Source: UBA3102 sp964413055
Lineage (GTDB): Bacteria > Bacillota > Desulfotomaculia > Desulfotomaculales > Pelotomaculaceae
Direction of reading: 5' to 3'
NCBI GenBank assembly: GCA_964413055.1
Contig: CAYPRB010000004.1
Span: 62,001 to 126,000 of the forward strand
DNA: 64,000 bases
In this document: positions 36,260-43,468 of the stretch, in pieces
Layout of the letters: the number at the start of each line of letters is the position of its first letter
How positions within the stretch are numbered: position 1 is the stretch's first letter
The notes under the pieces: generated by a model
The model's database searches: none
Told to the model about the DNA's origin: nothing
The model's input: the letters and a program-made list of their open reading frames with translations, nothing else
Program-made: the position numbers and the translations under genes

Positions 36260-36910
36260 TTGTTTACCGGCATTATCGAAGAGCTTGGGATACTGCGGTC
36301 CGTACACCGGGGAGTTGATTCGGCCCGGCTGGTGGTAGAGGCACAAAAAATCCTGAAGGAGCTCCGGACGGGTGACAGCATTGCTGTCAACGGAATCTGT
36401 CTGACCGCGGTACACTTCAATTCCGCTGCTTTTACCGCGGACGTGATGGCGGAAACACTGGCCAAGACTAATCTCGGCGCCTTGAATGCGGGGGAACGGG
36501 TGAACCTTGAGCGAGCCCTGCGCTTGGGGGACAGGTTGGGAGGCCACCTGGTAAGCGGTCATATAGACGGAACCGGAACCATCACCCGGTTGGAGAAACA
36601 CGATATCGCCGTTCTGGTTACGATCGGGGCGCCGGGTGAAGTAATGCGTTACATCATAAAAAAGGGTTCGGTGGCCGTCGACGGTATCAGCCTGACGGTG
36701 GTTGATTGCAACCGGGAAAGTTTCCAGGTATCATTGGTGCCGCATACCGCCGGTTATACCACCCTGGGTTTTAAAAAAACCGGGGATACCGTAAACCTGG
36801 AGGCGGATGTGATCGGTAAGTACATCGAGAAACTGATGGATATTCGTGAAGATAAAAAGGGAGATTCTAAAATAAACTTTGGGTTTCTGGCCGAACACGG
36901 CTTTATATAA
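36260..36910 (+). CDS. ribE: riboflavin synthase alpha subunit
   Basis: Riboflavin synthase dismutates two lumazine molecules to riboflavin. It is 216 aa from TTG 36260 (MFTGIIEELG, the usual N-terminus) behind GGGGTGGT. The two homologous barrel halves are visible: GDSIAVNGICLTAV in the first and KGSVAVDGISLTVV in the second. It is one base after ribD and 31 bp before ribBA. Bacillus names this gene ribE and E. coli ribC. Confidence 0.95.
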   Translation: MFTGIIEELGILRSVHRGVDSARLVVEAQKILKELRTGDSIAVNGICLTAVHFNSAAFTADVMAETLAKTNLGALNAGERVNLERALRLGDRLGGHLVSGHIDGTGTITRLEKHDIAVLVTIGAPGEVMRYIIKKGSVAVDGISLTVVDCNRESFQVSLVPHTAGYTTLGFKKTGDTVNLEADVIGKYIEKLMDIREDKKGDSKINFGFLAEHGFI

Positions 36911-36941
36911 TGATGCAGAACACGAGGAGGCAGTGGAGGCA

Positions 36942-38153
36942 ATGAAATTTAACACCATCGAGGAAGCGATTGAGGATATCAGGCAGGGTAAAATTATTAT
37001 TGTAGTGGATGACGAAGACCGTGAAAATGAGGGCGACCTGATTATGGCGGCCGAGAAAGTGACCCCGGAGGCGATCAATTTTATGGCCACTTACGGTCGC
37101 GGGTTGATCTGCCTTCCGGTGGAGGGGAAGAGACTCGATGAGTTGGAATTACCCGCCATGGTGACCAATAATTCAGATCCCCATGCAACCGCTTTTACCG
37201 TTTCCATTGACGCCAAAGATTGCACCACCGGCATTTCCGCTTACGAGCGCGCGATGACGGTAAAGAAGGTGCTGGAACCTGAAGCCGGTCCGGAAGACCT
37301 GCGCCGCCCGGGTCATATTTTTCCGCTGCGTGCCAAGGAAGGCGGGGTATTAAGGCGGGCGGGACATACGGAAGCTACCGTGGATTTGGCTAAAATGGCC
37401 GGTCTCTACCCGGCGGGAATTTGTTGCGAAATCATGCAAGAGGACGGTACCATGGCCAGGGTGCCTGAATTAATGGAGTTTGTTAAAGCCCACGGACTGA
37501 AAATAATTACCATTGCCGATATGATCTTGTACCGGCGGCGGCACGAAAAACTGGTGCAGCGGGTTGATGCGGCCAAGTTGCCGACCAGATTCGGTGATTT
37601 CACGGCCATTGCCTACGAAAGCATTTTGGACGGCAAGGGGCATCTTGCCCTGGTGATGGATGCACCGGACCGGATGCAAGCGCCTTTGGTGCGGGTCCAT
37701 TCGGAATGCCTGACCGGAGATATTTTTGCTTCGGTGCGTTGTGACTGCGGGGAGCAATTGTACCGGGCCATGGAAATGATCGCCGAGGAAGGCGCCGGTG
37801 TATTTTTGTATATGCGCCAGGAAGGGCGTGGTATCGGGTTGTTGAATAAAATCCGGGCCTACCACCTTCAGGACCAGGGGAAAGATACGGTGGAGGCCAA
37901 CCTGGCCCTGGGATTTCCTGCCGACCTCAGGGATTACGGTATGGGGGCGCAGATCCTGGCCGACCTGGGGTTGAAACGAATCCGGTTGATGACCAATAAC
38001 CCCCGCAAGATTGCCGGCCTGGAAGGCCACGGACTGCAGGTGGTGGAACGGGTGCCGATTGAAATCAAGCCCGGAAGATATAATCGTTTTTACCTTTCCA
38101 CCAAGCAGAAAAAACTCGGTCATTTTCTTGATGTCAGTGACGGAAAACATTAG
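36942..38153 (+). CDS. ribBA: bifunctional DHBP synthase/GTP cyclohydrolase II
   Basis: RibBA supplies both riboflavin precursors, from ribulose 5-phosphate and GTP. It is 403 aa from ATG 36942 behind GGAGG. The N-terminal DHBP synthase domain (about 1-200) has DDEDRENEGDL and the GHTEATVDL segment. The C-terminal GTP cyclohydrolase II (about 205-400) has the zinc cysteines in HSECLTGDIFASVRCDC and RQEGRGIGLLNKI. Both domains look complete. Confidence 0.96.
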   Translation: MKFNTIEEAIEDIRQGKIIIVVDDEDRENEGDLIMAAEKVTPEAINFMATYGRGLICLPVEGKRLDELELPAMVTNNSDPHATAFTVSIDAKDCTTGISAYERAMTVKKVLEPEAGPEDLRRPGHIFPLRAKEGGVLRRAGHTEATVDLAKMAGLYPAGICCEIMQEDGTMARVPELMEFVKAHGLKIITIADMILYRRRHEKLVQRVDAAKLPTRFGDFTAIAYESILDGKGHLALVMDAPDRMQAPLVRVHSECLTGDIFASVRCDCGEQLYRAMEMIAEEGAGVFLYMRQEGRGIGLLNKIRAYHLQDQGKDTVEANLALGFPADLRDYGMGAQILADLGLKRIRLMTNNPRKIAGLEGHGLQVVERVPIEIKPGRYNRFYLSTKQKKLGHFLDVSDGKH

Positions 38154-38184
38154 AAATGGTAATACTTTATAAAGGAGTCGGATT

Positions 38185-38655
38185 ATGCCCAAATTTTATG
38201 AAGGACATTTGCTCGGTCAGGAGTTAAGATTTGGAATAGTAGTGGGACGTTTTAATGAGTTTATTACAAACAAACTGTTCGGAGGTGCGATGGACGCTTT
38301 TAACCGGCACGGTGTGGGCGACCGTAATATCGAGGTGGCCTGGGTTCCCGGTGCTTTTGAAATCCCGCTGGTGGCGCGTAAAATGGTCTTATCCGGAAAA
38401 TATGACGCGGTCATCTGCCTGGGGGCGGTAATCCGGGGGGCTACCCCGCACTTCGATTATGTCGCGGGGGAGGTGGCCAAAGGTGTGGCCAAAGTGGGTC
38501 TGGACAGTGGAGTTCCCACTATATTTGGTGTTATTACGGCGGATAATATTGAGCAGGCTATTGAGCGTGCGGGGACCAAAGCCGGTAATAAGGGTTGGGA
38601 TGCGGCGGTCACCGCTATTGAAATGGCCAATTTATTAAAAGAATTAGACGGTTAA
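38185..38655 (+). CDS. ribH: 6,7-dimethyl-8-ribityllumazine synthase
   Basis: Lumazine synthase condenses the two RibBA/RibD-derived precursors and usually forms an icosahedral capsid. It is 156 aa. VVGRFNEFIT, VPGAFEIPLVA, GAVIRGATPHFDYV and the C-terminal GNKGWDAAVTAIEMANLL are conserved. AAAGGAGT precedes the ATG. It closes the rib operon before a strong terminator. Confidence 0.96.
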   Translation: MPKFYEGHLLGQELRFGIVVGRFNEFITNKLFGGAMDAFNRHGVGDRNIEVAWVPGAFEIPLVARKMVLSGKYDAVICLGAVIRGATPHFDYVAGEVAKGVAKVGLDSGVPTIFGVITADNIEQAIERAGTKAGNKGWDAAVTAIEMANLLKELDG

Positions 38656-38720
38656 AAGAACCAATGCGCCCTGCCGACGACTAATAACCTTGGTATTGAA
38701 GGCAGCTCGCTCAGAATGAC

Positions 38721-38746
38721 AAAAAACGGCTGGCCAGCCGTTTTTT
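38721..38746. terminator. perfectly palindromic bidirectional terminator between ribH and rpmB
   Basis: AAAAAACGGCTGG and CCAGCCGTTTTTT form a 26-base perfect palindrome, so each strand gives a GC stem followed by T residues. It lies between the convergent rib operon and rpmB. Confidence 0.9.
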
Positions 38747-38751
38747 ATTTA

Positions 38752-38943
38752 TTAGATAGCTCTTTGAACCTTCCCGCTCCTGAGACATCTGGTACATACC
38801 AGCACTTTTTTCGGTGTCCCGTTAATCAGAGCCTTGATGCGCTGTAAATTCGGTGCCCACGTCCGCTTGGTGCGAATGTGCGAGTGGCTCAGCTTCATAC
38901 CAACTCTAACGCCTTTACCGCATATGGCACACCTTTTAGCCAT
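38752..38943 (-). CDS. rpmB: 50S ribosomal protein L28, zinc-binding form
   Basis: This is ribosomal protein L28, 63 aa, starting MAKRCAICGKG at ATG 38943, with AAGGAGGTGG upstream; an in-frame GTG three codons earlier overlaps that ribosome site. It has CxxC near the N-terminus and CTRC near the C-terminus, the zinc-ribbon (C+) form. It is a single minus-strand gene with its own promoter, next to the rib operon. Confidence 0.96.
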   Translation of the reverse strand: MAKRCAICGKGVRVGMKLSHSHIRTKRTWAPNLQRIKALINGTPKKVLVCTRCLRSGKVQRAI

Positions 38944-39289
38944 AACAGCCACCTCCTTTTATACCACCAATACATTTTACCAAAATTTAAATTGGGCTGC
39001 AAGGGTCTGGCCATCACCCACGATAGTTTTTTTACTGGCTTACATTTTTAATATTTATAACATAAAGTTTAATGCCGGTACATGGATAGAGCCTAAATAT
39101 GATAAAAAATTTTACAATAAACAGTGGATATTGAAAAAATAAAACCTGCTTTATACAATCGTGGTAATTCAGCTAACATAAATGATAATTTCCATAGTTT
39201 TTGATAGTTAATGAGGGAATATGTTCTAGGATAAACTAGCAAAGTGAAGTTAATACTACTTTTAAGAAACAATGAGGAGGTGAAATTAA
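38944..39289. other. AT-rich intergenic region between rpmB and the SASP gene
   Basis: This 346-base gap separates two divergent genes. It contains the rpmB promoter and ribosome site at its left end and the SASP ribosome site (GAGGAGGT) at its right end. The middle is very AT-rich with no ORF I would call and no structured RNA motif I recognise. A forespore sigma-G promoter for the SASP gene should lie within it, but no candidate matches well. Confidence 0.7.
38974..39002 (-). promoter_or_regulatory. sigma-A promoter of rpmB
   Basis: On the minus strand TTGCAG (39002-38997) and TAAAAT (38979-38974) are 17 bases apart, about 30 bp upstream of the rpmB start. Confidence 0.7.
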
Positions 39290-39547
39290 ATGGCGCAAGG
39301 ACAAAAAACAAATCAAATCTTGATTAAGGGTGCTTCCCGGGCCTTGGAGGATTTCAAATGGGAAACCGCCCGCGAATTGGGCATCCAGGTTCCTGATACC
39401 GGATACATGGGTGACCTGCCGTCCAGAGTAAACGGAGCTATCGGCGGTAATATGGTCAAGAAAATGATTGCTGCCTATGAGAACAGCCTGGCAGGAGGTA
39501 ACGTTCCTGCTACTCCTCAGGTTACCAATGTTAACATGACCCAATAA
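39290..39547 (+). CDS. alpha/beta-type small acid-soluble spore protein
   Basis: This 85-aa protein coats and protects DNA in the dormant spore and is degraded at germination by Gpr. The central KWETARELGI is the region cut by Gpr in this family. The C-terminal DNA-binding stretch SRVNGAIGGNMVKKMI matches the SRxNGxxGGxxxKxx pattern. GAGGAGGT precedes the ATG. The gene for the matching protease lies tail-to-tail just downstream. Confidence 0.94.
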   Translation: MAQGQKTNQILIKGASRALEDFKWETARELGIQVPDTGYMGDLPSRVNGAIGGNMVKKMIAAYENSLAGGNVPATPQVTNVNMTQ

Positions 39548-39651
39548 TGGTTTTATCAGGAGTTTCGAGGCAGGGTCTTTAAAGCCCCGGGTGGCTGCTG
39601 TAAGCCGGCTGCCCGGGTGTTCAAAAAAATTTGTCAACCCACCTTTATTTT

Positions 39652-39690
39652 TTATTATAAGCGGGCAACCCCCGCTTATAATAATTTTTT
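39652..39690. terminator. bidirectional terminator between the SASP gene and gpr
   Basis: TTATTATAAGCGGG and CCCGCTTATAATAA form a perfect 14-bp stem with a 5-base loop, followed by TTTTTT on the plus strand and flanked by A/T on the other side. It serves both convergent genes. Confidence 0.9.
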
Positions 39691-39693
39691 ATT

Positions 39694-40677
39694 TTAATTA
39701 AGGTAGAGGTTATATTCCTCCAGGGTGATTCCCCGGTGCAGTGCCATTGATATCCCGCCGGCAACAATTTTTGAAGTGTCTAAGATCAAAGTATCTATTT
39801 CCTTGGGAGTGACCATTAAATTTTTTGTAAACGGTTGTAAAACCTCATTAATAACTTGTTGCATAAAATCCGGCCGCAAATTTTGGTAAATTTGATTCAG
39901 CATCGGTTTTTCTTTAAGTTGCTCTAAAAAATGTTCTATGGCTACATTTGCGATTACAGCGGCGTTAACCACGGTGGGTATACCGATGGCAATCACCGGT
40001 ACGCCCATGCTGTTCAAGTTAATACCGGCCCGGTTGTTGCCGATGCCGGAACCCGGGTTGATACCCGTGTCGGCAATCTGAATGGTGGTTGCAATCCGGT
40101 CAACACTGCCTGCGGCAAGAGAGTCCACCACGATAAGTAATTCCGGTTTGATTTTTTCCACGACCCCTTTAATAATCTCGGCCGTCTCGATACCGGTGAT
40201 ACCCAGTACTCCCGGAGCAATGGCGCTGACTGAACGCATGTCTCCTTTTAATTCTTCCGGGGCATATTTATGGAGGTGACGGGTAACCATGCTCTGATCG
40301 ATTACCCTCGGTCCCAGGGCATCCGGAGTGGCATGCCAGTTGCCTAAACCTACCACCAGGACCTCCGCGTTTTCGGGTAAATCAAAAAGCGAGGCCAGCT
40401 TTTCGGCTAGAACTTCCGCGACTTCTTTTTGGGCCAGGCGGTTATTGTCGCGAAGGGCCGGAGCATCAACCGTGATGTAGGTTCCTCTTGGTTTGCCCAT
40501 TAGTTGCTCGGCTTGTTCTTCAACAATTTTAACTATGGTTACCGAAGAATTTTCATATTTTTCCCGGTCAACGATTACTCCCGGGATCTCTTTTCCTATT
40601 TCCCCCCTGACAATATCGTGGGCTTCGACTGCCAGGTCAATATTTATGCCTAAAGTTTTAAAAAATTCCCGTTTCAA
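39694..40677 (-). CDS. gpr: spore germination protease (SASP endopeptidase)
   Basis: Gpr is the A25-family protease that degrades SASPs at germination; it is made as a zymogen in the forespore and cleaves its own N-terminus. The TTG at 40677 (VLKREFFKTLGINIDLAVEAHD) sits 10 nt after AGGAGG and gives 327 aa; the frame extends to 40737 without a ribosome site. DLAVEAHDIVRG and the core VGLGNWHATPDALGP are characteristic. It is convergent with the SASP gene across a shared terminator. Confidence 0.94.
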   Translation of the reverse strand: MKREFFKTLGINIDLAVEAHDIVRGEIGKEIPGVIVDREKYENSSVTIVKIVEEQAEQLMGKPRGTYITVDAPALRDNNRLAQKEVAEVLAEKLASLFDLPENAEVLVVGLGNWHATPDALGPRVIDQSMVTRHLHKYAPEELKGDMRSVSAIAPGVLGITGIETAEIIKGVVEKIKPELLIVVDSLAAGSVDRIATTIQIADTGINPGSGIGNNRAGINLNSMGVPVIAIGIPTVVNAAVIANVAIEHFLEQLKEKPMLNQIYQNLRPDFMQQVINEVLQPFTKNLMVTPKEIDTLILDTSKIVAGGISMALHRGITLEEYNLYLN

Positions 40678-40832
40678 AACAACCGACCTCCTGTGTGCAA
40701 CATTAATATGGTATCCTGTTTTTGCAACATTATACAAATTAAAAATTATGATTAAAATTTTTTCAAATAATGAAAAATTCGATTTTTGGACTTGAATATG
40801 CTATAATTATTGACTGAAAGAGGGGAATTTTA

Positions 40833-41387
40833 ATTTTACGTGTAATTGCCGGTACGGCTAAAAAACGGCAGTTAAAGACTATCCGGGGACAGAATATTCG
40901 ACCTACCTCTGGCAGGGTGAAAGAAGCTCTTTTTAATATTTTAGGCGGGTTGGTTCCGGGATGTCGTTTTTTAGATTTGTTTGCCGGTACGGGAAATATA
41001 GGTATTGAAGCGTTAAGCCGGGGTGCGGGCGGGGCCGTTTTTGTGGAAATTAATAAAAAAAATGCAAACGTGATAAAAAAAAATTTGGCTGTCACCGGTT
41101 TTGAGTTTTGTGGAAGGGTTATCTGTCTGAGTGTGGAGGAAGCCCTGTCTTTATTGGAAAAGGAAGGCTTAAAATTCAATCTTATTTTTCTCGATCCGCC
41201 GTACTTGGCCGGACTAGATATTGTCGCTCTTGCCGGTATCGGCGGGCACGGCATTGCGGAACCGGGAGGAAAGATAATCGTTGAAAGCAGTAAAAAGGAT
41301 CACTTGCCACCATACAGTATTGGGGGGTTAAAAATTTATCGCCGGGAAGTTTACGGTGATACATTGCTTACTTTTTATCAGAGCTAA
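40833..41387 (+). CDS. rsmD: 16S rRNA (guanine-966-N2)-methyltransferase, apparent non-canonical start
   Basis: RsmD methylates G966 of 16S rRNA. The sequence RVIAGTAKKRQLKT, then RPTSGRVKEALFNIL, is the full family N-terminus; downstream are DLFAGTGNIGIEALSRGA and the catalytic motif LDPPY. No ATG, GTG or TTG exists in frame between the upstream stop at 40815 and GTG 40917, which would delete the conserved N-terminus. ATT 40833 lies 7 nt after AGAGGGG and TTA 40836 stands where the usual start codon would be. I therefore annotate an ATT start, giving 184 aa. A TATAAT at 40802-40807 may be its -10 box. Confidence 0.88.
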   Translation: MLRVIAGTAKKRQLKTIRGQNIRPTSGRVKEALFNILGGLVPGCRFLDLFAGTGNIGIEALSRGAGGAVFVEINKKNANVIKKNLAVTGFEFCGRVICLSVEEALSLLEKEGLKFNLIFLDPPYLAGLDIVALAGIGGHGIAEPGGKIIVESSKKDHLPPYSIGGLKIYRREVYGDTLLTFYQS

Positions 41388-41413
41388 AATAGAGGCCGGG
41401 GAGGGAAACGGGT

Positions 41414-41905
41414 TTGCGAATTGCTGTTTGTCCGGGCAGCTTTGATCCGGTAACATTTGGTCACCTGGATATTATGGGAAGGGCATCTTTGCTGTTTGAC
41501 AGGCTTATTGTTGCAGTTGCACGGAATCAGATCAAAAACTCCCTTTTTTCAGCTGAAGAACGGGTAGAAATGTTAAAGGAAGTTCTTGAGACCTTTAATA
41601 ACGTAGAAGTTGATTCATTCGACGGGCTTACTGTTGATTACGCGCTACATAAGAAAGCTAGAGCCATCGTCAGGGGGCTCAGGGTAGTATCAGATTTTGA
41701 AAACGAATTTCGCATGGCTTTGACGAATAAAAAGCTTGCCTGTCACGTAGAAACAGTTTTTTTGATGACCAGGGGAGAATATTCCTTTATCAGTTCCAGT
41801 ACGGTTAAAGAAATTGCTTTATATGGCGGTTCATTGCGCAGTCTGGTGCCGTCCCTGGTGGAAGAAAAACTGAGGCTTAAGTATAAACAATTACAATTGC
41901 CGTAG
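41414..41905 (+). CDS. coaD: phosphopantetheine adenylyltransferase
   Basis: CoaD makes dephospho-CoA from phosphopantetheine and ATP. It is 163 aa from TTG 41414. The nucleotidyltransferase motif CPGSFDPVTFGHLDI and the C-terminal EYSFISSSTVKEIALYGG are diagnostic. It follows rsmD by 26 bp, the usual rsmD-coaD pair. Confidence 0.96.
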   Translation: MRIAVCPGSFDPVTFGHLDIMGRASLLFDRLIVAVARNQIKNSLFSAEERVEMLKEVLETFNNVEVDSFDGLTVDYALHKKARAIVRGLRVVSDFENEFRMALTNKKLACHVETVFLMTRGEYSFISSSTVKEIALYGGSLRSLVPSLVEEKLRLKYKQLQLP

Positions 41906-41925
41906 TTAAGGAGGTGTTGGTAAAA

Positions 41926-42384
41926 TTGGATATCCTGAAAGCCCTTAACGAACTGGAAGAATGTATCGAAAATAGTAATAAAGTACCGTTGACCAGAAAG
42001 GTAATGGTGGATGAAGACCATGTTCTTGATATTTTGGACCGTATCAGGACCACCATTCCGGAAGAGATCAAACAGGCAAAATGGATTATCCAGGAGCGGG
42101 AGAAGGTATTAAATGATTCGCAAAAAGAAGCGGTGCGCATTATAGATGACGCTCAGAAGCAGGTGGACCAGAAGGCTGATGAAAGTGAGATTGTCCGTAA
42201 GGCAAGGGACAGTGCCGAACAAATTGTCCAAAAAGCGGAATTGATCTCTGATGAAATACGCGCAGGAGCCCGTCAGTATGCTGACGAGATCCTGGCCAAT
42301 TTGCAGGATAATTTAGGGGATGTTTTAAAGCAAATTGAAGCAGGCCGTTATGAATTGAAAGAAATGAAAAAGCAAAGCGAATAA
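41926..42384 (+). CDS. coiled-coil protein of unknown function
   Basis: This protein is 152 aa from TTG 41926; GTG 41914 and TTG 41917 are also in frame but overlap or crowd the AAGGAGG site. It has no membrane segment. It starts MDILKALNELEECIENSNKVPLTRKVMVDED and continues as a charged helix rich in Glu, Lys, Gln and Ala from about residue 45 to the end, a probable coiled coil. Database entries call relatives ATPase or ATP-synthase-subunit-B-like, but I see no nucleotide-binding motif. It follows coaD and could act as a scaffold at the division site or membrane; that is speculation. Confidence 0.75.
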   Translation: MDILKALNELEECIENSNKVPLTRKVMVDEDHVLDILDRIRTTIPEEIKQAKWIIQEREKVLNDSQKEAVRIIDDAQKQVDQKADESEIVRKARDSAEQIVQKAELISDEIRAGARQYADEILANLQDNLGDVLKQIEAGRYELKEMKKQSE

Positions 42385-42400
42385 AACGGGTTACGGTAAG

Positions 42401-43456
42401 TTATATTATTATTGCTTTCAACACGTTGCGCCAATCAACGTGTTTTTCTATGTTATCCACCGTCATTTTAATGGTTTCTTCGTCTTTGGCACGTATTCTT
42501 CGGGTAACCTTGGACAATTTTTCAATGGTATTATAGGTATCGTAATGAACCAGGATCAGCGGAACTTTTTTTTCTTCCGCCCGGGCAATGACTTTGACAT
42601 CCGGGTAAAGTCCCCCGGTAAGGATCAGGGCGGAGGTGCTGGTTTCCAGAGCGGCTAAGGCCACGTCCGAGCGGTCACCGCCGGTAATTACCGCTTTATT
42701 GGCGTTGCGGCGCAGGTAGCCCAGGGCACTTTCAATGGTCATGGCTCCTATGACGGTATCTTCCACCAGACGGTCCATATTATCCTCACCGGCCAGTATT
42801 TCACCGCCAAGGACTTCATAATATTCTTTTACCTTGGGCGAAGTTAATACCGCATTGCTGGGTATGATGCCCAGGGTATGATAGCCGCGCTCTTCCAAAA
42901 CAGGACGGTAGATGCCTTCGGTTTTAGCCAGCAATGGACGCGGAACATTGTGGAAGATATTACCGAGTACCGGTATGCCTTTGCATTGCATGTAATTATT
43001 GATAAAAATCGCGTGGTCAAGGCTGTAATCATTATTGATTTTGATCATGAATAAAGGTACCGCGTCCAGTTCCTGTGCCAGGCTGGGAGCATCAAGGCCC
43101 AGACAGCCCATAATATGTGGGAAATTAGCTCCGCCGATAATTACCAGATCATTGCCTTCAGCCACGGTTTCGTATGCCTTCCGGATATTTTTCAATGATT
43201 CGCAGTGGTTTTTATAGCCGGACAGGTAGGAAGGTCCGGCAATATAAGGGACAATTGTTTCCAGAGGGTGTTCCATATGCAGGATCTGCTTCATTAAAAC
43301 TGCGTCCTCATCTTCCCTTAAAAAAGCTCCGGTAATGTTGCCGATCGGTTTGAAATAAGCCACCCGGTATCCCTCCCGGCTGAATTTTAAAGCCAGGCCG
43401 GTGGCAACGCTGGTTTTACCGCTGCCCGCTGTCCCCATGATGTAAAGGTTTTTCAC
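42401..43456 (-). CDS. BioD-like P-loop/DRTGG domain protein (phosphotransacetylase N-terminal family)
   Basis: This 351-aa protein has an N-terminal P-loop NTPase resembling dethiobiotin synthetase (GTAGSGKTSVATGLA at residues 8-22) and a C-terminal DRTGG domain (ITGGDRSDVALAALE). It corresponds to the regulatory N-terminal part of long phosphotransacetylases, without the catalytic Pta domain. The start is a GTG. It is 12 bp downstream of the ADP-forming acetyl-CoA synthetase gene in the same direction, so it may regulate acetyl-CoA/acetate conversion; this is inference. Confidence 0.85.
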   Translation of the reverse strand: MKNLYIMGTAGSGKTSVATGLALKFSREGYRVAYFKPIGNITGAFLREDEDAVLMKQILHMEHPLETIVPYIAGPSYLSGYKNHCESLKNIRKAYETVAEGNDLVIIGGANFPHIMGCLGLDAPSLAQELDAVPLFMIKINNDYSLDHAIFINNYMQCKGIPVLGNIFHNVPRPLLAKTEGIYRPVLEERGYHTLGIIPSNAVLTSPKVKEYYEVLGGEILAGEDNMDRLVEDTVIGAMTIESALGYLRRNANKAVITGGDRSDVALAALETSTSALILTGGLYPDVKVIARAEEKKVPLILVHYDTYNTIEKLSKVTRRIRAKDEETIKMTVDNIEKHVDWRNVLKAIII

Positions 43457-43468
43457 GGTTAAAACACC

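Noticed and set aside
38694..38720. GCTCGCTCAGAATGACA resembling fragments of common bacterial intergenic repeats
   Set aside because: Only one copy is in the window and the similarity is short; not enough to call a repeat.
38834..39142. 102-codon plus-strand frame over rpmB and its promoter
   Set aside because: It is antisense to rpmB, starts inside it and runs through AT-rich non-coding DNA; no motif or ribosome site.
39130..39289. sigma-G promoter before the SASP gene
   Set aside because: Several AT-rich near matches exist, but none has a good -35 and -10 pair at the proper spacing, so none is called.
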